From positions 1-6,088 of the forward strand of contig JAAFHH010000205.1 in NCBI GenBank assembly GCA_013297545.1: 6,088 nt of DNA, given 5' to 3'. Position numbers and translations under genes: made by a program. Shown piece by piece: positions 1-5,315 of this stretch (positions are counted from its first letter, which is position 1; every line of letters starts with the position of its first letter). The notes under the pieces are model-generated. The model searched no databases and was not told the origin of the DNA. It saw only the letters and a program-made list of their open reading frames with translations. Source of the stretch: Alphaproteobacteria bacterium (GTDB taxonomy: Bacteria; Pseudomonadota; Alphaproteobacteria; Elsterales; Elsteraceae).

Positions 1-18
1 CGTGTGCTCTTCCGATCT
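1..18 (+). other. Illumina adapter remnant (contamination)
   Basis: The first 18 bases read CGTGTGCTCTTCCGATCT, which is the 3' end of the standard Illumina TruSeq read-2 adapter. It sits exactly at the contig start, where untrimmed adapter is usually retained. It is not biological sequence and should be masked. An apparent reading frame that opens at base 2 starts inside this adapter and must not be used to set a gene start. The identification comes from memory of the adapter sequence, but an 18-base exact match at the very edge is hard to explain otherwise. Confidence 0.95.
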
Positions 19-54
19 TTACTGGGCTGCGGCATCGCCGTCGCAGCCCAGTAA
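19..54. repeat. Perfect inverted repeat next to adapter, probable fold-back artefact
   Basis: TTACTGGGCTGCG (19-31) is the exact reverse complement of CGCAGCCCAGTAA (42-54), with a 10-base loop (32-41). The left arm begins at the first base after the adapter, and the right arm ends on the A of the msrA start codon. A perfect inverted repeat abutting an adapter is what a strand that folded back and primed on itself during library preparation would leave. The left arm is therefore probably a copy of the right arm rather than true upstream DNA. A natural hairpin is possible but less likely, since there is no T-tract and it would overlap the msrA start. Confidence 0.8.
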
Positions 55-659
55 TGTCGCTGATCATCGACCCCTGGGCGTTCCCGCCGCCAGCGCGCAG
101 CTTCCCGCAGGATGGCGGGCACGCGACCATCGTGCTGGCGGGTGGCTGCTTTTGGTGCACGGAAGCCGTCTACACGGAACTCGCCGGCGTGCTCGGCGTG
201 CGGCCAGGCTATGCTGGCGACAGTGCGGCGACGGCCGACTACAAGACGGTTTGCACCGGCCGCACCAATCACGCCGAAGTGATCGAGGTGACCTACAACC
301 CGGCGGTGATCGACCTCGGCCGGATTTTGCAGCTGTTCTTCTCGATTGCGCACGACCCGACGGAAAAAGACCGCCAGGGCGGCGATGTCGGCCGGCAGTA
401 TCGCTCCGCGATCTTCTACGCCAACGAGGCGGAGCACCGCTTCGCGGCCGATTACATCGCCCAGATCGAAGGAGCATCCCTGTTCAAGCGGCCGATTGCG
501 ACGACCTTGGAGCCGCTGACCCAGTTCCACGCGGCCGAACCCGAACACCACGACTATGCCCGCCGCAACCCACACAGCCCCTATATCGCTGCCGTTTCGG
601 CGCCGAAAGTAGCCAAGCTGCGCAAAGGTCTCGGGCATCTGTTAAAACCGACCAGATAA
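54..659 (+). CDS. msrA: Peptide-methionine (S)-S-oxide reductase MsrA
   Basis: This 201-aa protein reduces the S epimer of methionine sulfoxide in proteins, normally with thioredoxin as electron donor in the cytoplasm. The catalytic motif GGCFWCTEA lies at residues 30-38: Cys32 is the expected nucleophile, and Glu37 follows in the usual place. Family signatures continue with GYAG (52-55), a HAEV segment (73-76) and GRQYRSAIF (113-121). The second Cys of GCFWC (Cys35) and Cys67 are the only other cysteines. The C-terminal resolving cysteines of E. coli MsrA are absent, so Cys35 or Cys67 may recycle the enzyme (inference). Length fits the family. ATG at 54 leaves about 30 residues before the motif, as in short MsrA forms. 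No clear ribosome site is visible, and the upstream bases are partly artefact, so a start beyond the contig edge cannot be excluded. The stop overlaps the next gene by one base. Confidence 0.95.
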   Translation: MSLIIDPWAFPPPARSFPQDGGHATIVLAGGCFWCTEAVYTELAGVLGVRPGYAGDSAATADYKTVCTGRTNHAEVIEVTYNPAVIDLGRILQLFFSIAHDPTEKDRQGGDVGRQYRSAIFYANEAEHRFAADYIAQIEGASLFKRPIATTLEPLTQFHAAEPEHHDYARRNPHSPYIAAVSAPKVAKLRKGLGHLLKPTR

Positions 660-2005
660 TGCGGGCGCCGTCGCTTCCGGCGCATGTGACCGCCCACGGG
701 CTCACTCTCACGCGCCTGGTCCAGATCGGCGGTGATCCCGCCGAAGCCAGCGCCCTTGCCCGTGCGCTTGGTATTGCGGACATCCAGCTGGTGATGCCCG
801 CAGACGGTGGGCCAACGGGCGCCATCGTCGGGGTGCCGGGTCCCGACACCGGGTTCGGCTGGCCGATGCCAGACGGGGCCATCGCGCTGACGCCGATCGC
901 AGGCGTGGCGCCAGTCCAGCTTCGTCCCCTCGATGCCTTGCTGGCGCACCTGCCGCCGGCACCCACGCTGTTGGTTGACCTCGCCGCCGACGCGATCGCC
1001 GGGGCGGCGCGCACCCTCGATCAGACCGCCATCGTGCTGCTCAACTCGAGCGACCCTGACTACGGGAGTGCGCGCGCGCTCTGGTTCGATGCTGGGTTCG
1101 TCGAACTTGACCGTGGCATCTTGGTGCAGTCCAGCCAGTGGGGCGATGTCGCCCTGCCGGTCGCGAACGACGGCAACGCGATCGCAATGCCGCGGATTGG
1201 GGAACACGGCCTGTTCGGCAATCAGGTGTTTCGCTACGCGTTCTTACGCCTGCTCGCGTGGAAGCACGGGCTGGGAGCGCAAACCGGTCCCTGGATGGGC
1301 GACACTGTGTTCAATCTGCCGCAGGTGCCGGTGCGCGGCCCGCACCTTGAGCGTGTACTCCAGGGCGATGATCGCCGGGAACTCAGCGTCTGGCGCGAAC
1401 GATCCGTGCCGAACTTCATCGCTCACCACGGCTATTTCCAAGAACAGCCGGATTGGATGGGCCGGCACCGCACGCTGTGGCGCCGGATGTTTCGTCTGAA
1501 GCCAGAGCTGGAGGCCATCATCGCCCCCCAGGTGGCAGCCGCGCGCGGCGATGGCACTTTGGTCACCATCCATGTCCGGCTGTACCTAAACGCGATCCCG
1601 AATGTACCCCTGATGTACGTCGTGCCCGGGCGCTGGTATCGCCACTGGCTGGAGCAGATCTGGCCAACGCTGGATCGGCCACGCCTGCACATCGCAACCG
1701 AAGCACCAGAGCTGGTGCGGCCGATGTTTGCCGACTTCAATCCGATCGACCTGCCCCTACCCGCAGGACCCTACCGACCCGAGCTGCTGGACTGGGTGAT
1801 GATCAGCCGCTCGGACGTGGTGGCATTCGCCAATTCCAGCTATTCACGCTCTGCCGTGTTGGTGGCAGACGATCGCCAGCGCCGGTTCATTGCCGATCCC
1901 GCAGCGCAAGCCTGCGTGCCGTACGACCCCTGGGCCGATCGCTGGTACTGGCAGCGCTACTTCCAGTGGGACGGCCTCAACGGCATCGCCGGCTTTCTCA
2001 GTTGA
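659..2005 (+). CDS. Putative glycosyltransferase, GT11/fucosyltransferase-like, with N-terminal FkbM-like domain
   Basis: The protein has 448 aa. Residues ~180-448 resemble bacterial alpha-1,2-fucosyltransferases (GT11), which move fucose from GDP-fucose onto surface glycans or sugars. An LFGNQVFRYAF segment (185-195) matches the family's GNQLFQYAFA. HHGYFQ (256-261) and TIHVR (303-307) sit in the expected order, and DVVAFANSSYSRSAVLVAD (386-404) matches the nucleotide-sugar end motif usually written SNSSFSWW. The usual HxRRGD is reduced to HVRLYL, so the exact sugar donor is uncertain. Residues ~86-157 resemble the C-terminal half of FkbM methyltransferases: a QLRPLDALL stretch, then TLLVDLAADAIAGA where LKIDVEGAE is expected, then LWFDAGFVELDRG. 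The acidic residues are largely lost, suggesting a non-catalytic remnant. There is no signal peptide or membrane span. The start ATG is in TAATG at the msrA stop, implying translational coupling. An upstream in-frame extension is only msrA read in another frame. The glycosyltransferase call is fairly secure; substrate and N-terminal role are inferences. Confidence 0.72.
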   Translation: MRAPSLPAHVTAHGLTLTRLVQIGGDPAEASALARALGIADIQLVMPADGGPTGAIVGVPGPDTGFGWPMPDGAIALTPIAGVAPVQLRPLDALLAHLPPAPTLLVDLAADAIAGAARTLDQTAIVLLNSSDPDYGSARALWFDAGFVELDRGILVQSSQWGDVALPVANDGNAIAMPRIGEHGLFGNQVFRYAFLRLLAWKHGLGAQTGPWMGDTVFNLPQVPVRGPHLERVLQGDDRRELSVWRERSVPNFIAHHGYFQEQPDWMGRHRTLWRRMFRLKPELEAIIAPQVAAARGDGTLVTIHVRLYLNAIPNVPLMYVVPGRWYRHWLEQIWPTLDRPRLHIATEAPELVRPMFADFNPIDLPLPAGPYRPELLDWVMISRSDVVAFANSSYSRSAVLVADDRQRRFIADPAAQACVPYDPWADRWYWQRYFQWDGLNGIAGFLS

Positions 2006-2036
2006 GCCGAACGCCTGAGCCGAGTACCTCTGAGCC
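2003..2036 (+). repeat. Three short TGAGCC direct repeats in intergenic gap
   Basis: TGAGCC occurs at 2003-2008, 2016-2021 and 2031-2036; the first two copies extend to TGAGCCGA. The first copy includes the TGA stop of the glycosyltransferase gene. Spacing is 13 and 15 bases. No stem-loop with a T-tract is present, so this does not look like a terminator. It may be chance in such GC-rich DNA. Confidence 0.3.
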
Positions 2037-2047
2037 CTTACAGCGCT

Positions 2048-2051
2048 GGAG
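2048..2051 (+). promoter_or_regulatory. Ribosome binding site of the CDGSH gene
   Basis: GGAG at 2048-2051 lies 6 bases before the ATG at 2058. It is the clearest Shine-Dalgarno sequence on the plus strand and supports this start. Confidence 0.65.
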
Positions 2052-2057
2052 CAACCC

Positions 2058-2306
2058 ATGTCCGAGACCCCAATCGCCGCCGCCCGCTCGCCCATCCCAG
2101 CGACCGTGGTTGCTGGCAAAACCTACTACTGGTGCAGCTGCGGGCGCTCGGCCAAGCAGCCGTTCTGCGATGGCGCGCACAAAGGGACGGGCTTGAGCCC
2201 GCTCGCCTACACGGCCGAGGCGGATGGCGAGGTGTGGTTCTGCGCCTGCAAGGCAACCGCCGGCCAGCCGCTGTGCGACGGCAGCCACAACAGCATCCCA
2301 ACCTAA
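2058..2306 (+). CDS. Tandem CDGSH iron-sulfur protein
   Basis: This 82-aa protein carries two complete CDGSH motifs, each expected to bind a [2Fe-2S] cluster with three Cys and one His. The first is C26-x-C28 with PFCDGAH, giving Cys37 and His41. The second is C62-x-C64 with PLCDGSH, giving Cys73 and His77. All eight ligands are present. Two motifs in one small chain match the soluble bacterial tandem class related to mitochondrial CISD3, rather than the membrane-anchored single-motif mitoNEET. No transmembrane segment or signal peptide is seen, so it is probably cytoplasmic. Family roles are electron or cluster transfer and iron/redox homeostasis; the partner is unknown. It lies 52 bp after the glycosyltransferase and 12 bp before the SRAP gene, probably co-transcribed with both. 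Position between a redox-repair gene and a DNA-damage gene is suggestive only. Confidence 0.93.
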   Translation: MSETPIAAARSPIPATVVAGKTYYWCSCGRSAKQPFCDGAHKGTGLSPLAYTAEADGEVWFCACKATAGQPLCDGSHNSIPT

Positions 2307-2318
2307 GCCGCCACGCCG

Positions 2319-2984
2319 ATGTGCGGTCGCTACATGCTGACTGCACCGCCGTCCGACCTCGCCCCACTGCTGCCGGGGGCCATCACGGCTGTTGAGTGGC
2401 CGAACTGGCGACCGCGCTGGAACATCGCGCCGACGCAAGATGTGCCCGTGCTGCGCGCCGATGGCTTCAGCAGCCTGCGCTGGGGGCTGATCCCGGCCTG
2501 GACCAAGGTGCTGTCGACCACGCCCTTGATCAACGCGCGCGCCGAAACCATGGCGGAGAAGCCAAGCTTTCGGGCGAGCCTCGCGCACCAGCGCTGCCTG
2601 ATCCCGGCGAATGGCGCCTACGAGTGGGCGGTGGGCAGCCGCCAAGCCTATCTGATCGAGCGCCAGGGCGGCGGCGGGCCGTTCTGGTTCGCCGGCTTGT
2701 GGGCGCGCTGGCAAGATCCAGCCGGGCAGCCAGTCGACAGTGTTGCGATCGTGACCACGGCAGCCAATGCCGAGATCAGCGCGTTTCATCACCGCATGGG
2801 CGTGATGTTGCTGACACGAGAGGATGCCGAGCACTGGCTCACGGGCTCAGTCTCGCAAGCCCTGGCACTCGCGACCCCGCTGGCGCCAGGCCATCTAGCG
2901 ATCCGGCGGGTTGGCGATCACGTCAACCGGGTCGCCAACGACGATCCCCGCTGCATCGAGGCGCCACAGCCCACCCTGCTATGA
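2319..2984 (+). CDS. yedK: SRAP-domain abasic-site protein, YedK/HMCES family
   Basis: This 221-aa SOS-response-associated peptidase-type protein belongs to a family that crosslinks covalently to abasic sites in single-stranded DNA through Cys2, shielding them at replication forks. The start is fixed because removal of Met1 must expose Cys2 (MCGRY). Other active-site positions are visible: Asn35 in NIAPTQ, Glu102 in GAYEW, and His157 in HHRMG. WGLIPAW (55-61) and NARAET (72-77) are further signatures. The conserved proline after RM is Gly161 here, a small departure. Length matches the family. There is no obvious ribosome site in the 12 bases after the CDGSH stop, so translation may depend on re-initiation. 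The 3' end overlaps the opposing methyltransferase gene by 6 bp. No LexA box is recognised nearby, so SOS control is not shown by the sequence. Confidence 0.95.
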   Translation: MCGRYMLTAPPSDLAPLLPGAITAVEWPNWRPRWNIAPTQDVPVLRADGFSSLRWGLIPAWTKVLSTTPLINARAETMAEKPSFRASLAHQRCLIPANGAYEWAVGSRQAYLIERQGGGGPFWFAGLWARWQDPAGQPVDSVAIVTTAANAEISAFHHRMGVMLLTREDAEHWLTGSVSQALALATPLAPGHLAIRRVGDHVNRVANDDPRCIEAPQPTLL

Positions 2985-4286
2985 CCGGCGAAACACCGCG
3001 ACCAGCTCGACATGCGCCGTCCAGCGGAACTGATCGATCGGTTGCACGGGCTCGAGGCGGTAGCCGCCATCGATCAAAATCCGGGCATCGCGCGCAAAGC
3101 TGGCCGGATTGCACGACACCGCGACGATGACCGGCACCTTGCTTTTGGCGAGTTCCATCGCTTGCGCCCGCGCACCCGTACGCGGTGGGTCGAACACCAG
3201 GCCAACGACGCCGGCGAGGTCGCTTGCGACCAGCGGGCGCTCGTCGAGATCGCGGTGGTCGACCGCGACCGGCAGCATCGCGGCACGGGCGGCCGCCCCC
3301 AGCGCCTCGCTCGCGGCCAAGTCGCCTTCAACCGCGCGCACGTCGCCACCACGCGCCGCCAAGCGCAGCGCGAAGGTGCCGCAGCCGGCGAACAGATCAA
3401 CCAAGCGACCGTGGGTCGGCAGCGCGGCCAGCACGGCTTCGGCCAGCATCGCTTCGCCGTGATCGGTCGCCTGCAGGAAGCTGCCCGGCGGCGGTTCGAC
3501 CGCAACCGATCCGAACCGCACGTGAAACGGTCGGCGCCGGGCAATCGGTTGCGTGTCACCGCGGTCGTGGCTCCAGGACACCCGCGCCAGATCCTCCGCC
3601 TCCGCGAAGGCAGCCAAGGCTTCGCGTTCATCGAGGCCGGGATCGCGCGGCGCGCGCACCAGCAGATCAACGCCGGTATCGCCCTTGGTCAGCGCGACGT
3701 CAGCTGCTTCCCCGGGCGCGATCCACGCTGCTGCCGCGACCCGGATCGGATCGATCAACCGGGAGAGCGCCGGCATCGCAACCGGGCAGACCGCGAGGTC
3801 GACCACCCGCGCACTCTCCGGTGCGTTGAAGCCGACGATGATGCCCTTAGTGGTGCGCCGGATCGCCAGCACGATGCGGCGCCGGCTGGCGGCGGGCGAG
3901 GTCGCGGTTGGTCGGATCTCGACTGCGATGCCGCGCCGGGAGAGTGCTTCGGCCACCAAGTCGGCCTTGAAGCGCGCGGTTGGTGCATCGGCGTAGTGCT
4001 GCAAATCGCAGCCGCCGCATTCGCCGTAATGGGCACACGGCGGGATCGCGCGCTCTGGCGCTGGGGTCAAGAGTTCCTCGACGGCGGCGGCGAGCCCATC
4101 GCCGCGCCGGCCGGTGATGCGCACGCGCACCAATTCCCCCGGCAGTGCTGCCGGGATGTAGAGCGGGCGCTCATCGAATTCGGCGAGCCCGTCGCCGGCC
4201 GCCCCTAAGCGTTCGATCGTTACCTCGGCGGTACGCCCAACGGCCGGATCGCGCGGGCGAGCGCGCAAGGGTCGAGCCCGGGTCAA
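2979..4286 (-). CDS. Class I RNA m5U methyltransferase, RlmD/TrmA family, TRAM and [4Fe-4S] type
   Basis: This 435-aa enzyme is predicted to methylate C5 of a uridine in 23S rRNA (RlmD/RlmC-like) or tRNA using S-adenosylmethionine. Residues ~18-75 form a TRAM RNA-binding domain (GAAGDGLAEF, then YIPAALPGELV). Cys84, Cys90 and Cys93 (in CAHYGECGGC) plus Cys167 are the [4Fe-4S] ligands. The methyltransferase fold has DLFAGCGTFALRLA (297-310) for SAM, DPPRTGA (366-372), nucleophile Cys392 in VSCNP, and general base Glu427 near the C-terminus. The FxQxN motif is FLQATD, with Asp for Asn. All key residues are otherwise intact. Sequence alone does not separate rRNA from tRNA targets, so no symbol is assigned. 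The start is read as TTG at 4284-4286: the frame has a stop at 4308-4310, no ATG or GTG lies between, and no good ATG follows before the TRAM domain. The hydrolase gene ends 21 bp upstream. Confidence 0.92.
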   Translation of the reverse strand: MTRARPLRARPRDPAVGRTAEVTIERLGAAGDGLAEFDERPLYIPAALPGELVRVRITGRRGDGLAAAVEELLTPAPERAIPPCAHYGECGGCDLQHYADAPTARFKADLVAEALSRRGIAVEIRPTATSPAASRRRIVLAIRRTTKGIIVGFNAPESARVVDLAVCPVAMPALSRLIDPIRVAAAAWIAPGEAADVALTKGDTGVDLLVRAPRDPGLDEREALAAFAEAEDLARVSWSHDRGDTQPIARRRPFHVRFGSVAVEPPPGSFLQATDHGEAMLAEAVLAALPTHGRLVDLFAGCGTFALRLAARGGDVRAVEGDLAASEALGAAARAAMLPVAVDHRDLDERPLVASDLAGVVGLVFDPPRTGARAQAMELAKSKVPVIVAVSCNPASFARDARILIDGGYRLEPVQPIDQFRWTAHVELVAVFRRS

Positions 4287-4307
4287 AGCAGATGAGTTCC
4301 CACGGCA

Positions 4308-5282
4308 CTATCCTCCACACGCCAGATCGGCGATTCTACTCTCATGGCCCGAGGGCAGAGCGACCCTCGGATCGCCAAGCCACGCCAATATGTCGCCGAT
4401 CGGGCGGTCAGCCGCTCGGTCGCGCAGCAACATATGATAGCCCGAGGGGTAGCGCGCCAGTCGAATGCTGCTGTGCGGCGGTAAACGGGCGAGAAACTGG
4501 CACACCGCCCGCGGCGGAATGACGTCTTCGCGCAGGCCGTAGAGAATCAGCGTCGGCACCGCGTGCTGCTCCGGCGCCGAGGCTTGGGCTGCATCCATCA
4601 GATCCACCAGCCCGTGGATCGCATCGAGCCGCGTGCGGGTGATCATCAACGGGTCACGGCCGAGGCGGCGCAGCATCTCGATATTGTCCGACGGGTTGCG
4701 GCCGGTGCCCTCGGCGGTCGCTTCAAACCCCGGCACCAGGCGGGCGAACAGCCAGAGCGCGCTCCGCTCAATCGGCCCCATCGACGCCCGACCCCAAACC
4801 GCGGGGGCGACCAGCACCAAGCCATCGACGGGTAAGGGTGCCTCGGCTTGGGCGACCAACGTCACCGCCGCCCCCATGCTTTCCGCCAACAGGTAAAGCG
4901 GCTGGTTGGGTGCTGACTGGCGCACCAGATCGACCGCCACGCGCAGATCACGCACATAGGCCGGCGTGCCGGACCAGCGCATGCGGATCGGCGTGCGGCC
5001 GAAACCACGCTGGTCATACGCGATCACTTGGTAGCCAGCCGCGGTGAACGCGGGTGCCGGGTCTTCGATAAAGCGGCTGTAGTCGTTGAAGCCGTGGACC
5101 GCGAGGATGGTTGCTCGCGCGGGCCCCTCCGGCTGCCAGCGCTGGAGGGCGAGATCGGTGCCGTCAGCCGCCTGGATCGCGGCCGCGGACAGCACGGGCT
5201 GGCGCACGTCCGGCCCCGGCGGATAGACGAACGGTCCACACGCGCCCAGCATCATCAGCACCCCAAGCCACAGCACCCGCAT
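4308..5282 (-). CDS. Probable lipoprotein alpha/beta hydrolase (lysophospholipase/monoacylglycerol lipase-like)
   Basis: This 324-aa serine hydrolase has a likely lipoprotein signal: MRVLWLGVLMMLGAC, with lipobox LGAC and lipidated Cys15, so it should be membrane-anchored outside the cytoplasm. The alpha/beta-hydrolase core carries HGFNDY (63-68) for the oxyanion hole, YDQRGFGRT (89-97), and the nucleophile elbow AESMG with Ser135. Asp253 is in YGLREDVIPP and His283 in YPSGYHMLL, completing a Ser-Asp-His triad. The elbow has Ala where GxSxG has its first Gly, a substitution tolerated in this superfamily. It resembles the Hydrolase_4 group (lysophospholipase, monoacylglycerol lipase); the true substrate is unknown. 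Two ATGs are close together (5286-5288 and 5280-5282). The second is preferred because AGGAG at 5289-5293 lies 6 bases before it but directly abuts the first. The gene sits between the deacetylase and the RNA methyltransferase in one probable operon. Confidence 0.9.
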   Translation of the reverse strand: MRVLWLGVLMMLGACGPFVYPPGPDVRQPVLSAAAIQAADGTDLALQRWQPEGPARATILAVHGFNDYSRFIEDPAPAFTAAGYQVIAYDQRGFGRTPIRMRWSGTPAYVRDLRVAVDLVRQSAPNQPLYLLAESMGAAVTLVAQAEAPLPVDGLVLVAPAVWGRASMGPIERSALWLFARLVPGFEATAEGTGRNPSDNIEMLRRLGRDPLMITRTRLDAIHGLVDLMDAAQASAPEQHAVPTLILYGLREDVIPPRAVCQFLARLPPHSSIRLARYPSGYHMLLRDRAADRPIGDILAWLGDPRVALPSGHESRIADLACGG

Positions 5283-5288
5283 GCCCAT

Positions 5289-5293
5289 CTCCT
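5289..5293 (-). promoter_or_regulatory. Ribosome binding site deciding the hydrolase start
   Basis: On the minus strand this reads AGGAG. It is 6 bases from the ATG at 5280-5282 and 0 bases from the ATG at 5286-5288, favouring the inner start. CTCCT at 5300-5304 (minus strand) is its reverse complement across a 6-base loop, so a weak 5-bp hairpin could mask the site. Whether that matters is speculative. Confidence 0.6.
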
Positions 5294-5315
5294 AACCTGA
5301 GGAGTGTGGCGGAGC

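Noticed and set aside
19..54. Hairpin read as a natural terminator or operator before msrA
   Set aside because: It begins exactly at the adapter boundary, has no T-tract, and its right arm runs into the start codon; a library fold-back explains it better.
2..658. In-frame 5' extension of the glycosyltransferase gene to the contig edge (667-aa protein)
   Set aside because: It starts in adapter sequence and overlaps msrA in another frame; msrA has clear catalytic motifs, whereas the extension is Arg/Pro-rich with no family resemblance.
484..1207. Minus-strand open frames opposite msrA and the glycosyltransferase start
   Set aside because: No domain resemblance; they span the junction of two well-supported plus-strand genes.
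2006..2057. Terminator or promoter in the 52-bp gap after the glycosyltransferase
   Set aside because: Only short TGAGCC direct repeats are present; there is no stable stem with a T-run and no convincing -35/-10 pair.
1998..2834. Minus-strand open frame of 278 codons
   Set aside because: It is opposite the CDGSH and SRAP genes, both confidently identified, and shows no recognisable domain.
3012..4208. Plus-strand open frame of 398 codons
   Set aside because: It lies antisense to the RNA methyltransferase, whose motifs are complete; the antisense product is Arg/Gln-rich low-complexity, typical of a high-GC shadow frame.
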